A stretch of 64,000 nucleotides of DNA from Nymphalis io (Eukaryota; Arthropoda; Insecta; Lepidoptera; Nymphalidae): assembly GCF_905147045.1 (NCBI RefSeq), contig NC_065890.1, positions 62,001 to 126,000 of the forward strand, read 5' to 3'. The notes below the pieces were generated by a model. It searched no databases. It saw only the letters and a list, made by a program, of their open reading frames with translations, and was not told where the DNA came from. The translations under genes and the position numbers were made by a program. Shown here in pieces: positions 22,268-32,785 of this stretch; position 1 is the stretch's first letter, and the number at the start of each line of letters is the position of its first letter.

Positions 22268-22375
22268 CTCGGAGAAGAATGAGCCTGAGCGTGATCGATG
22301 AGCGGCAGTTACTCAGCGACAAAGCTACGACGCGACTGTCGCAGCGCGCCGGCATCGGACAACCACACGCTGAAC
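22268..22375 (+). CDS. Candidate coding exon of an unidentified gene
   Basis: An AG at 22266-22267 is followed by CTCGGAGAAGA and ATG at 22279. It opens a 32-codon frame (MSLSVIDERQLLSDKATTRL then SQRAGIGQPHAE) that ends at a textbook donor, GAAC|GTAAGT (22376), in phase 1. The exon is clearly GC-richer than its surroundings and its codon usage looks coding. The frame is also open upstream, so it could be an internal exon. The acceptor has a weak polypyrimidine tract. I could not find a following exon with matching phase in this window, nor recognise the protein. The gene, if real, has a long downstream intron that may span the transposon nests. Confidence 0.45.
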
Positions 22376-24036
22376 GTAAGTAAAGCTGTGTATTCGACAT
22401 GGTTATAACGAAATAATGGTTGTAAACAGTTTATATTGCGTTTGTTTCTATACATATTTGCAATAAAAAACAATATAAATTTCTAAATGAATTTAAAATA
22501 GCTTAGTTTTGACCCAAGGCGAATAATTCGCGATTCTATATAATATTTGCCAAGTCAGCCAGCCAGCCAGCTCCTGTGGCGATTGCTTCGTGGCGTTCCT
22601 AGTTTAATAAAACGTGAGCAAATATTTAATTAATAGCTAACTACTGTCCGGCCGGCGACAACAATACCCGCAGTGCTGATTCAGAGATGCATAACTAATT
22701 TAATGTTTTAAACAAACACTTCTTCGTTTTAATCATATCGCTAGTCGCAATATATTTTAGTGAAACGGAGCAAATTCCGTTTATAAAGTAGGTACGAATT
22801 TGTGCAAGCGGCTTGCTTATTATTCACGGCAGAGATTCAGAGATGCTGGAAAATGAGACGTAATTTGACGTCGAGAAGAAATTGTAAATATCATAAAACT
22901 CGCTCGCGAGTTGCGTTTAATCATGAACAACGTTTTAATTTCGAGCTCTCATATTTGATGAACTATAGTATGCTAAGCTTCCGACGACTGGTTTGGTCCT
23001 TCAAACTGAAATTGAAATCTGTCATTTTACGATTATGACGTTTTGTTTATTGACCTATAACCGTGCCGAGGTGACAACGACTTCATTCTACGTACATTCA
23101 TATATCTACTGTTATGGAAGTGTCTTACGTATTTTTTTTAAAAATTGAATTTTTTTTTAAAATGAATTTAGTTACCATTGAGTATTCAAGAAATAATCCG
23201 AATTATATATACTAATAAAAATAAGGAACTAATCAGTTTTTATACTTATGTTTGTACACGTATGAACTATTTTCAAATACGAACTTTTGCAGTGTCAGTA
23301 ACGTGATGATCTCTACAAACAGTTGTGGACAAGAATCGTACTTGTACAACATTTCAGTAACATAAGCATTGTACACACACAAGTAGTTACGGAAAACTTA
23401 TGATACAAAGTCTCCGACTTCGCCAAGTACATCCTTACGGGGCGAGGTGTTCGTCTCTGTAATTAAATTCCGCAGATATTTTTAACTTTGTCTACTAATA
23501 AAATAAACGATTATGTAAAAAAGCAATAATAAACCATATTGCACACTTGCAGGACATGTTAATTTAATGAATACAGTTCTATGTATCTCATTTGATAAAA
23601 AGAGTATCTACTGAGTTCCTTTCAAGTTTCTGTCTTAGTTATTATTCGATTAAATCTTGTAACATGACGATTCAAAAGTTTTTATATGACTACTTGAATA
23701 AATAATATTTTGATTATCAATAAAAGAATATAATTAACGTATATCAGTGTGTCATGGGTGAGTTCAGGTCTGTCGTTGCAGAATTTTACCCATTAAATGA
23801 ATTTATGAGAATGTTTTATTGAGGGCAGTTGCAGGCTCATTTCGGTGTAATGTTTTGTGATATAATTTCTTTTTACGACAATCATAATGCACGAAGCTCG
23901 GCGAGTGTCGGCTCGCGTTGTCACTCGTGGGGCGACTGCGGCTACTCGATGGACCAAAAATCGATTTAAATTGTGTAATCTATTTTTGTTAATAAAACAA
24001 AGCTGGACTAAATTGTATTTTATTTGAGAGTTAAGT
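22376..24036. other. AT-rich spacer
   Basis: No exon with supported splice sites and no classified repeat. A short coding-like frame at 23388-23470 lacks a donor. Confidence 0.35.
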
Positions 24037-24129
24037 TCATTATGATGATGAAGTGTCCGCGTCAAATGTTGTTTTCCATTATTGGCATCCATCGAAGAAA
24101 AACTTCTTCTTCTTCGAGTGCCACTCCGA

Positions 24130-24403
24130 CTAGCGAAGGTTGGCAGTCAGCTTTAAATACTCCTTCTTGTTCTTCGCGAGGTGAAAGAGTTCGACAGCAC
24201 TCGCGATTCCCGTCCATTTACGGATGTTGCACAGCCAAGACTTTTTTCTGCGCCCAACAGCTCTCCTTCCGGCATTTTTTCCCATCATAATCAGTTGCAA
24301 AAGTTCATATCTTTCATGCCTAAGCACGTGTCCGAGATATGCAACTTTTCTCTTCTTGACAGTCTCCAAAAGTTACCGGTTTTGGTTGACGCGTCGCAGA
24401 ACT
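24130..24403 (-). pseudogene. RTE C-terminal coding segment (other side of insertion)
   Basis: Directly after the target duplication the minus strand continues VLRRVNQNR, a TAA, then LLETVKKRKVAYLGHVLRHE...GRRKKSWLCNIRKWTG... to the stop at 24130. This is the normal C-terminus of the RTE protein whose main part ends at 29131. The in-frame TAA (about 24375) is an extra lesion. The AYLGH and GRRKKSW motifs are characteristic of the family. Confidence 0.85.
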
Positions 24404-24418
24404 TCCACGTTCGAGACC
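24404..24418. repeat. Target-site duplication, left copy
   Basis: TCCACGTTCGAGACC is identical to 29116-29130 and flanks the nested R1/LOA-like element. It lies in RTE coding sequence (V-S-N-V on the minus strand). Confidence 0.95.
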
Positions 24419-24767
24419 CTTTTTTTTTTTTTTTTTTTTTTCGTGGAGGAAAGACATTTACGCCTGCCGCCCGGTCCGAGGGGACCGGGACGGGTAAGTG
24501 GGACTCACGGGGCAGAGGGCCACCGTCCTACCCACTAAAACCTCCCCGGATTTCCGCCTCTCCGCAAGGCGGCGGGGTCACGGGAACGTTGTGACTTACA
24601 ACCGCAACCCCACCAGCGGTCGTCGCCATAAGGCGACCCATCTCGAGAGCGCGCCAGGATGTTAGGGCGCGCCTCCCTCCTTTCTGTGCCTCCGTCCTGT
24701 TACGTGACGGACTCCCCCGAGTCCGCCACTGGAGGCTGGGCGTCAGGGCTTGAAGCCCCGCGGCGGA

Positions 24768-27700
24768 TCAACAAACAAACTTGCTCCGCCGCCAACCACA
24801 CCTTAACTCTGCGGTAGCGTCCGGCCTGCGAAGGCACGTCGCCGTCGAAGAGGTCTCCTTCTTCGTTGCGGGAGCGAGTCCACGTCGTCCTCCCGTTCCC
24901 GCTCTGCTTCCTCCTTTTGCGATCCATCCGCTGAACCGGGACACTGCCGCCCAGATCTCTTCGCTTTCGGCCATCTTCTCGACGACGGCCGGAAGCGACA
25001 GGTCTCCACCTACGGCCGTGGATAGGACCGCGCGAGGCTCCGCCCAAGCCGGGCACTCTACGCGCGTGTGTTCCGCCGTATCCACGGCTCCTCCGCCACA
25101 ACGGTGGCACTCCACCGTCGGCTCCCTACCGACCATCTCACACAGGTACCGGCCGAAACAACCGTGGCCGGTCAAAAGCTGTGTGAGGTGATACGTGGGT
25201 GAGCCGTGCTTGCGCTCGACCCACTTCCTTAGCACCGGCCGAATGGCCGCAACGAGGTCCCGGCTAGCACCCGGGAAACCCAGTCTCTCCGACCACTCGG
25301 CGAATAACCTCTCGCGTGCCTCCTCTCGCCACAACCTAACCTCACGTGGGTGGGGCCGATTCTCTTCCGCTCTCACTGCCGCCTTGATCCGCCAATAGAC
25401 CCTCGAGTTAGCCTCGGCCTCGAGGTCCCATGGCGGGCTTCCGGCGAGCAGGCACGCCGCGGTGTACGACACCGTGCGGTACGCCCGAGCCGCTCTGAGC
25501 ACCATCGCTCGCTGCGGACGTCGCAGCGAGGCGACGTTACGGGCGCTCAGAGCGTCCGCCCATATCGGCGCCCCGTAGAGCGCCATCGAGCGCACGACGC
25601 CGGTGTACAGGCGCCTGCAGGCACCTCCTGGCCCACCCACGTTCGGGAGGATCCTCCCTAGCGCCCCGGCTGCAGCCACCAACTTTGGGGCCAAGCGCCG
25701 GAAGTGCTCTTCGAACTTCCACCTGCCGTCGAGCACGAGTCCCAGGTACTTCATCGTCGACCCGACGGCGATGGAAGTTCCGCCCACCGTTATCGCCGCC
25801 CCCGGAGGTGGCGCGTTCCGAGGCCCGTGAAAGACGAGGGCCTCGGATTTGTGTAGGGCCACCTCGAGGCCCAACGCGCGGATTCGGTGGACCACGTGCG
25901 CCACCCCAGCCGTGGCGCGATAGGCCGCCTCCCGGTATGAAATGCCGCGGGCCGACACGAAGGTGTCGTCAGCGTAGCACGTGACGCTGACCCCCCGCAA
26001 CGTGGCCCCGCGCAGCACTCAGTCGTAGCCGATGCACCACAGGAGCGGTCCTAGTACCGACCCCTGCGGGACACCGCACGACAACGACCTGACGGCCCAT
26101 CCGTCCGCAGTCGGGAAGGCCACCGACCGTGGCCGATTACTTCTCGGGCAGGGCGCCCGAGAAGTAATCGGCCACGGTACGCCGCAGGTAGCCCGGCACA
26201 CCGTGGAACCGCAGGGCCTCCATCACCGTTTCCCAGGGCAGGGTGTTGAAGGCATTGGAAATATCCAGCGATACTGCCAACACCACCCCGCCCCGAGACA
26301 CCTCCTCCTCGGCCAAGCCCCTCACCCTGGCGATCGCGTCGAGCGTCGAGCGGCCGGGACGGAACCCGTATTGCCGCTCGTCGAGTCCCGGCTCCATACT
26401 GCCGACGAGACGGGCAGCGAGCACCCGCTCGAAGAGCATGCTCACCTCGTCGAGCAACACGATCGGGCGGTAGGCTGACGGCTGATCGGACGGACGCCCG
26501 TCCTTGCGGATCAGAACGAGCGTGCCTGTTTTCCACCGTCGCGGGAACCTACCCTGAGACAGGCATGCGGTGAAGAGGCGCCGCATGCTCTCGCCGAGTT
26601 CCTCCGACGCGATCTTCAGGGCTCGACCAGGGATTCCGTCGGGCCCAGGGGCTGTCTTTTTCGACCCTAGTCTGATGACAGCCGCCTGCAGTTCCGCCTC
26701 GGTGATCGGAGTCACCGGTCCCCCGTCGTCCTCCTCTTGGGGCCTGCTCGCGGGCGGCACCATGGCCGGTGGCACGAACTCTCCCCGCTCGGGGAAGAGC
26801 GTGTCCACAACCCTCGCCAAGAGATGCGGCTGGAGACTGCTGGTCAGCGGAGGAGCCCAGGGTCGGAGCTTTTGTCTCACGACCCGATACGGACGCCCCC
26901 ACGGATCGCCGTTGAGCGTCTCCAGCCATTCCTCCCACGCCGCCTCTTTGGCCTGTGCTATGGCCTTCTGTAGGGCCTGGCAGGCGGTCCTATATCCGGT
27001 GTAGAAGACCTCCTCCGCGTCGTCATCACGGACCCTTCGTCTCCTACACCAAACGTAACGGCGCCGTGCCGCCACGCACGCCTTGCGCAGCCGACGGAGC
27101 TCCGGACGCCACCAGTACACCCGCCGACGTTGCGGGTGCGGCTTAGCCCTCGGCATCGCCGCGTCGCACACCCGGGACAGGGCGCCGTCGATCCGGTCGG
27201 CCTCCTTGTCGATCCGGAGGACCGGGTCGGAACCGGCCCCCCAAGCTTCGACGATGGCCGCCTCCTTCGCCAACTGTCCGTCGAGGCGACCCAGGCACCA
27301 ACGCGGACGACTTTCCGTTCTTCCGTCAACAGTGGGCCGAACATCCCAACGAGCCGACGCAGAGACATCGAACCGAATATATCGGTGATCCGACAGTGTC
27401 TCCACGCCAGTCTCGACCCTCCAGTTTTGAGCACGGTGGGCCAGGGCGTTGGACGCGAACGTAACGTCCACGATCGATTCGCCCTGCCGCCGCACGCACG
27501 TGCTCTCGGACCCACTGTTGAGGACCGCCAGCCCCAACGAGACCGCCCACTCCTCGAGCACCTCACCCCGGGCATCGGCCACAGGAGAACCCCAAGCCGT
27601 TGATTTGGCGTTGAAGTCCCCCGCGACCAACACCGGTGCGGGCGCCGCTTGCCCGATCAGAGTCCCGACCTCTGCCAGCATTTGCTCAAACTCGGCGAGA

Positions 27701-27987
27701 CTCCTACTGGGCGAGGCGTAGACGGCGACGACCGTCACACCGCCGACGACGGCCAGCACGCACCCCCTGCCCCTGGCAACACCCTCGATGGCCGGAGCGC
27801 CAGCGACCGCAGGGGCGACGATGGCCACGACCCGTTTGTGGTCGGAGACCCAGTCTCCCCGCGAGGGAACGAAATAGGGTTCCGATACCACCGCCACGTT
27901 GATCTGCCACTCTGCCATGCTTTGGACTAGGAGGTCCTGAGCCCTGGCAGAGTGGTTGATATTGGCCTGGAGACAGTGCAGGGCCAT
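24768..27987 (-). pseudogene. ORF2 endonuclease/reverse transcriptase of the nested LINE
   Basis: Start ATG at 27987 (MALHCLQANINHSA). The endonuclease shows QANINHSARAQDLL, SEPYFVPS, VAGDFNAKSTAWGSP and LSDHRYIRF. The RT shows TAPGPDGIPGR, YRPIVLLDE, QYGFRPGRST, SLDISNAFNTLPW, GVPQGSVLGPLLW and CYADDTFVSA. The C-terminus has a zinc motif CHRCGGGAVDTAEHTRVEC. Two lesions are visible. An inverted duplication at 26126-26178 inserts a premature stop after DYFSGALPEK and shifts frame into SVAFPTADGW. A TGA at 26019-26021 replaces the expected Trp after CIGYD. The frame then runs to the stop at 24768. A 654-codon frame open from 28101 includes non-coding codons upstream of the ATG. Confidence 0.87.
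26126..26178. repeat. Perfect inverted duplication inside ORF2 of the nested LINE
   Basis: Arms 26126-26149 and 26155-26178 are perfectly complementary over 24 bp around the 5-nt loop AGGGC. Only one arm corresponds to the expected protein (TVADYFSG). The other is an extra inverted copy that breaks the frame. Confidence 0.93.
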
Positions 27988-29115
27988 CACTGCGCGGTCT
28001 CCATCGGCTCCGCCTCTGTGCGTGGAGACGCGGCTACCGGGCCTTTCGTCGCCACCTTCCCTGCCTTCTTCTTCTGCGTGGCGCCCTTTCCGCCCTGGCA
28101 CGACTTGCTGCAGGCGGCATGGGCAGCTGGCTTACCTGCCGCAGTGCAGACCACGCAGCTGGCTACGGCGGCGGAGCACTCCCGAGCCTTGTGACCGGGC
28201 TGACCGCAGCGGAAGCACAGACGGCTTCGGTCGACTTCCCGGTCACACTTTGCCCCCATGTGCCCCCGCTCGAGGCACCGGAAACAGTGCAGCGGTCTGG
28301 GGTCGAGCAGCATAACTCGCGCCGACACCCACCCGACCCTTATGCGACCTACCTCCACGACCTTCTTCGCGGCCGAAACGGGGCAGCTCAGCCACTGAGA
28401 GCCCGAGCCGCTCGAGCCGCCAGCGATGATGCCCGCTTTAATGGCCCCGGTAGGGCAGCCGCCTTGTTCAGCGACCGCCGCCACGGCTTCCGCCACCGTC
28501 ACGGAGTCGTCCAGGTCTAGTACCCTTAATTCGACACACTTTGTGGGTCGATGGATCTGGACGATCTCCGGGCTGAGGGCCTCGCGGAGCTTTTCCGCCA
28601 GGGCATCCGCCGCCTTCTCGGCCTCGTTGGTGCCCGGCGGCACCTCGAGCATCCGCGCTCCCGTCGCCGCGGTCCGGAACCGTACCGCCGTCAAGCCGAC
28701 CTCCCGGAGGCTGATCCGGCTTTTGGCCAGGGCCAGAGCCTTCTCGTAGCTCCACCCCTTTTCCTCAGCACCGGGCTTCAGCGTCAGCGTTATCGCTGCG
28801 GTGCGAGGGGGGCAGAGTTTCCTCCTAACCGGGACCTTCTTGGTGGCCCCGGAAGAAGTCGGCTTCGCCGCCGCTGGCTTGGCGCGCGTCTTCTCGGCCT
28901 TCTTTGGCCTGTTTGGCCTCGCGACCACGGCGCTCCACGTAGCCGGAGTGGCGGCCGGCTCCGCTGACGACTGAGGAGCCACCCTCCTGGCTGCCGCCTC
29001 TTGGGCAGCCATACTTCTCTTAGGCCGCTTCGGCCTGACAGCAGCAGGCTTGGCGGCGCTGACCTCGACGCCCTCAGTTGCGTGGGAGGCGGCTGGAGCC
29101 TCCTTTCCCGCCGCG
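27987..29115 (-). pseudogene. ORF1 (gag-like) of the nested LINE, 5'-truncated
   Basis: The frame begins at the insertion junction with DAAGKEAPAASH and lacks its original start. The first part is Ala/Pro/Lys-rich. A conserved gag-like region follows (about EKALALAKSRISL to VARVML-type sequence), then three Cys knuckles: CFRCLERGHMGAKC, CFRCGQPGHKAREC and CVVC...H...C. This layout is typical of ORF1 proteins of R1-group and related LINEs, which coat the element RNA. The frame ends at TGA 27989-27987, overlapping the ATG of ORF2 by one base (TGATG). By chance the reading frame is continuous with the upstream RTE sequence, producing a 584-codon chimeric open frame from 29741. Confidence 0.85.
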
Positions 29116-29130
29116 TCCACGTTCGAGACC
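29116..29130. repeat. Target-site duplication, right copy
   Basis: TCCACGTTCGAGACC, identical to 24404-24418, marks the 5' junction of the nested LINE. Immediately beyond it the RTE coding sequence resumes. Confidence 0.95.
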
Positions 29131-31746
29131 TTTTGAGTCCAACTAATGGCCAACATACGTGTATAAACCCACATCTCGAAAGCTTCTATACGTTTTTTGA
29201 GGTCTTCTTTAATTGTCCACGCCTCGCATCCGTAAAGAAGTATAGGCCAGATGTAACAATGTAGGAGTCGTATGCGCACAGGGATCTTAAGTCTGCGATT
29301 GCAGAGTACTTTTTTCAACGTGCAGAAGGCACTTCGAGCTATTTCGATGCGAGTCTTTACCTCCTGTTCACAGCTCCAGGTGTCATTAAGCCATGTCCCC
29401 AGATATTTGTACTTGCGCACCCTCTCAATTTTTTGGCCTGCTACAATGATAGCAATGTCATCGAAGCTATGTTTAGATAACACCATGATCTTCGTTTTTG
29501 ATAGGTTCATCCTCAGACCAGCGTTTTCACTGCACTCATTAACACGGCTCATAATTAATTGCAGCTCTTCAGGAGATGATGCTATTAGGACTGTATCGTC
29601 AGCGTATCTGATGTTGTTAATATACCGGCCATTTATTTTGACTCCACATTCTTGGCCTTCAATTGCTTCTGCTATTATTTGTTCCGAGTACAGCCTTCTG
29701 GTTCCAATACAGATTCTGGATAATACGTACATCTTTGTCATCTAAGCCGATATCATGTAATATTGCAATTAGACGGTCATGCAGTACTCTGTCAAAGGCT
29801 TTTTCGTAATCGATGAAACAAAGGAAAACGTCTTGTTGCATGTCTCTGCATTTTTGTACGAGAACCTGCATTGCGAAAAGAGCCTCTCTCGTGCCCACTC
29901 CTATTCGAAAACCAAACTGACTATCTGCGAGATGTTCGTCGCATTTAGCTCTTATTCGCTCGTGGATGATATTCAGAAATAGTTTCAATACTTTGCTCAT
30001 AAGGCTAATCGTTCGAAACTCTTCGCACCTTCTTGCGTTGGTCTTCTTAGGAAGCGTAATAAAAGTTGAGGTTAGCCAGTCTTTGGGTAAGTGGCCAGAG
30101 TCGTATACCAAGTTAAAGAATTTAACCAGGAAGTTAATATTTTCGTCTTCAATAAGTTTGAGTACCTCTATGGGAACATTATCTGGTCCGGTAGATTTTC
30201 CCGTTTTAGCTTTTTTAAGAGAGTTTGTGACTTCATTTTTCAGGATAGGATATCCCTCATTTGGATCACAATTTACCGCTATGCTTCGGAAATCGTCGGC
30301 AAACATTGATGAAATGTATTGTTCCCATAGGTGTTTTTTTCCTGATATATCTAATATGGGAATATTATTTTCATCCGTAAGTTGGTGAGTGGTCTTTTTG
30401 TGTCCTACCAAAGATTTTATTTCCTTATGCAGGTTAAATGCATCATGTTTAGCATAAAGGTCCTCCACAAAATCACACTTGCACTGATACCAAGCATCTC
30501 TAGCATAACGAACTTCACGCCGGATTTTCTTATCAATCTCAGTATACTTGCTATTGTCGGAATTCTTGTAGATTCTCCTTTCTTCGATAAGATCATATAT
30601 TTTTTCTGTCATCCAACTCTGCTTAGGAATCCAATCTCTTTTCAAGTGTGTCTTATTGACGTTTAATATTTTGTTCTTCATTGAACACCACTCTTCCTCC
30701 ACCGTACGCATTATCCCAGGTTTCTCATCTGCTGCCCACTCGTTTATTTCTTTCGCCACTTTATCTTGGATGTTAAGTTCTTTAAGTTTCCTCACGTCTA
30801 TTGCGTGGTACTGTGTTCTCTTCTTTAGTTGTTTGAGTCTACATGATATTGTCGCTACAACTGGATTATGGTCAGATCTTATATCAGCCCCAGGATAGGT
30901 CTTAGCACTTTTGACACAATTACGAAAGCGATTATTGATCAGGATGTAATCTATCTGATTTCTTATAATTTGCTGAGGGGTATTCTTAGGTGACGTCCAT
31001 GTATACAACCTCCTTGGTGGTAATTGAAAATAAGTGTTTATGATAGCAAAATCACTCTCTTGGTAGAATTGTACGAGGGCATCTCCTCTCTCATTCCTTT
31101 CTCCAAGTCCGAACTTCCCGGCTACTTTTGGCACTTCTCCTTTCCCTACTTTAGCATTAAAATCGCCAATCACTAGATTTATTTCGTGATTTTTTGTCAT
31201 TTGGAGCAGATCTTCTATTTCTTTATAAAAGTTTCGAACTTCTTGATCTGACCCATCTGTAGTGGGAGCATACAATTGAAGAATGTTGATATTTCTTGGC
31301 TTGGCTTCTATTTGAAGTAACATGGTTCGGTTTGATTTTGGTACTAAGTTAACAGGTGTATTAATGTATTTTGTGTTTATGATTACTCCCACTCCATACT
31401 TGTTGGAGCTATCCTCGGAACCAGAGTAATACATGGTGTAATTATTATCTATTTGGTGTTTACCTTTGCCTATCCATCTAATCTCACTTAGTCCCATGAT
31501 GTTAATCTTCATTCGTTGCCTTTCTTTGCAGACATTGCAGACTTTTTCAGGACTCTTCAAACTTCTGACGTTCCACGTTCCTATCTTCATTTGTTGTTTT
31601 TTCCACCTGGAGATTCTTAGCACCTCTGTCCCATCTAAGGGACGCCAGGAACTCGGGGCCATTTCTTTCTTAGACTTTTCCATAAAGCTGACGATAACTA
31701 GGGAATAATAGTGCAGTGGTTTCCCGTTGCCTTCTGCACCAGACAT
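29131..31746 (-). pseudogene. RTE endonuclease/reverse transcriptase, main part
   Basis: Translated on the minus strand from ATG at 31746, the endonuclease shows GTWNVRSL, GLSEIRW, VIGDFNAKVG and SDHNPVVA. The RT shows TGPDNVPIEV, FRTISLMSK, QFGFR, CFIDYEKAFDRV and IRYADDTVLIA. Such proteins are often mislabelled 'craniofacial development protein 2-like' in insect genomes. Near 29690, NLYWNQKAV joins YSEQIIAEAIEG directly. The segment that should contain the GVRQGC motif (about 25-30 codons) is deleted and the frame shifts there. Coding continues to SWTQKVSNV, where the nested element interrupts it. The YADD catalytic pair is present, but the deletion makes the enzyme non-functional. Confidence 0.87.
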
Positions 31747-31927
31747 TTTAGAGGTTACTTGTACCTCAAGGTCGCTGTTTCCCTTTTTCCAATCATGGTG
31801 CGTATGGTTATACCGCCATTGATCGGTCGCCAGAGCCTCGTCTGTTATCTAGCAGGGAGCACCAGAGGTTGGCAATTGGGTCGGTTTAGATGGTAGTTCC
31901 GTTCCCCCCTTACCCCCTTAAATTTTT

Positions 31928-32000
31928 TTTATTAGGACTGACCGGAAATAATACCCAGGAGTTCGGGACTACAGCCTTACGAGCAACTGGATTAACGAAG
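31928..32000 (-). mobile_element. Probable SINE-B head fragment
   Basis: TTTTTTTTATTAGGACTGACCGG, then a degenerate anticodon region and CTGGATTAACGAAG resemble the reverse complement of the tRNA-like head of SINE-B. Compare ATTAGGTCGACCCGGGATTA...CATTAACGAAGAAG at 40250-40312. Confidence 0.35.
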
Positions 32001-32276
32001 CAATTTTACATAATAACATATTAGATAGTTGCAGCTTACGTTGTAAGTTTTTAAGTTCAAATAATTTCTAAGATGATACGTCCCCTCGCCGTGGTCGCGT
32101 GCAAATAGCACCGGCGAGACGACTATGAAAAAAGAAAGAGTTTCAATGAAGAGCGACGAGTGTCTCTCTTCTTCTTAGCGTCTTAGACCATGATAGTATC
32201 GAATTTAAGAATATTATAACGTTTTGTTCGTAGAATGATTGGTGAGAAGTAATCGTATTTCTCGCAGAGATATTTT

Positions 32277-32555
32277 ACTAGTGGTAGGGTTTTGTGCAAG
32301 GTTGTCTGTGTAGGTACCAACTCATCAAATATTCTACCCCAAAACAGCAGTACTTGGTGTTATTGTGTTCCGGTTTAAAGGGGAAGTGAGCCCGTGTAAT
32401 AACAGGCACAAGAGACATAACATTTTAGTTTCACAACAATGTTGGCGATGAAAGCGATATTTAACATTTCTTACAATGCCAATGTCTATGAGTGGTGGTG
32501 ACCACTTACTATCAGGTGGCCCATATGCTCATCTGCCTACCTATACTATAAAAAA
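32277..32555 (+). mobile_element. SINE-A copy 2
   Basis: Diverged full-length copy starting ACTAGTGGTAGGGTTTTGTG and ending TGCCTACCTATACTATAAAA, with the internal TTACAATGCCAATGTCTATG block. It carries more substitutions than the other full copies, so it is older. Confidence 0.75.
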
Positions 32556-32650
32556 GATAGACTAGCTATCACTGCTTCTGAGTTTTAAACTGTTATAGTT
32601 GCAAGCAGTTTTGGTGCTGGTAACAAAATCATATTGTTAAGAATATCTTC

Positions 32651-32785
32651 CGAAAGGGCGTGGCCTAGCGGCTCGACTTGATCACGTCATCGTGGTGGGG
32701 ACTGGCCCTGCCCAGCTCATCGGCCGACCAGGCTGGCTTTACACACTTCAGCTCGAACTCTCGGTTGTGGCGGATATCTCATAAA
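32651..32785 (+). other. Unidentified GC-rich block with a short open frame
   Basis: About 135 bp of GC-rich sequence in AT-rich DNA encodes a clean short frame (RGLAARLDHVIVVGTGPAQL then IGRPGWLYTLQLELSVVADI, stop) preceded by a stop at 32640. There is no start codon, good acceptor or recognised domain. It may be a fragment of an unrecognised repeat, a retrocopied exon, or chance. Confidence 0.3.

Larger units (their letters stand above)
24419..29115 (-). mobile_element. R1/LOA-like LINE nested in the RTE element
   Basis: A 4.70-kb, strongly GC-rich insertion carrying a 21-22-nt poly(T) at 24420-24441 (poly(A) tail of the minus-strand element) and bounded by identical 15-bp duplications at 24404-24418 and 29116-29130. 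It starts inside ORF1, so it is 5'-truncated. Order on the minus strand: ORF1 (gag-like, CCHC knuckles), ORF2 (endonuclease, RT, C-terminal zinc motif), 3' UTR, poly(A). Its base composition differs sharply from the host's, but the duplication and tail show ordinary retrotransposition rather than contamination. Confidence 0.92.
24037..31920 (-). mobile_element. RTE-clade LINE, split by a nested insertion
   Basis: On the minus strand the element starts with a 5' leader at about 31920, encodes endonuclease and RT from 31746 downward, is interrupted at 29130/24404 by an R1/LOA-like element, and resumes with its C-terminal coding region (24403-24130) and a short 3' tail ending near CATCATCAT (about 24037-24055). 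Removing the inserted 24419-29115 and one duplication leaves about 3.17 kb, a normal RTE size. The outer target duplication could not be identified. Confidence 0.85.

Noticed and set aside
23388..23470. Coding-like stretch with TSPSTSLRGEVFVSVIKFR
   Set aside because: No polypyrimidine tract or donor is present, and the frame is short and bounded by stops.
24600..28970. Many long plus-strand open frames (60-157 codons) in the GC-rich region
   Set aside because: They are antisense to the R1/LOA-like ORF1 and ORF2. High GC removes stops on the opposite strand, and they have no domains of their own.
24419..29115. GC-rich 4.7-kb block as bacterial contamination or horizontal transfer
   Set aside because: It has LINE ORFs, a poly(A) tail and an exact 15-bp target duplication inside an insect RTE element.
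24419..29115. Telomere-specific TRAS/SART element
   Set aside because: No TTAGG/CCTAA arrays flank it; the target is an RTE coding sequence.
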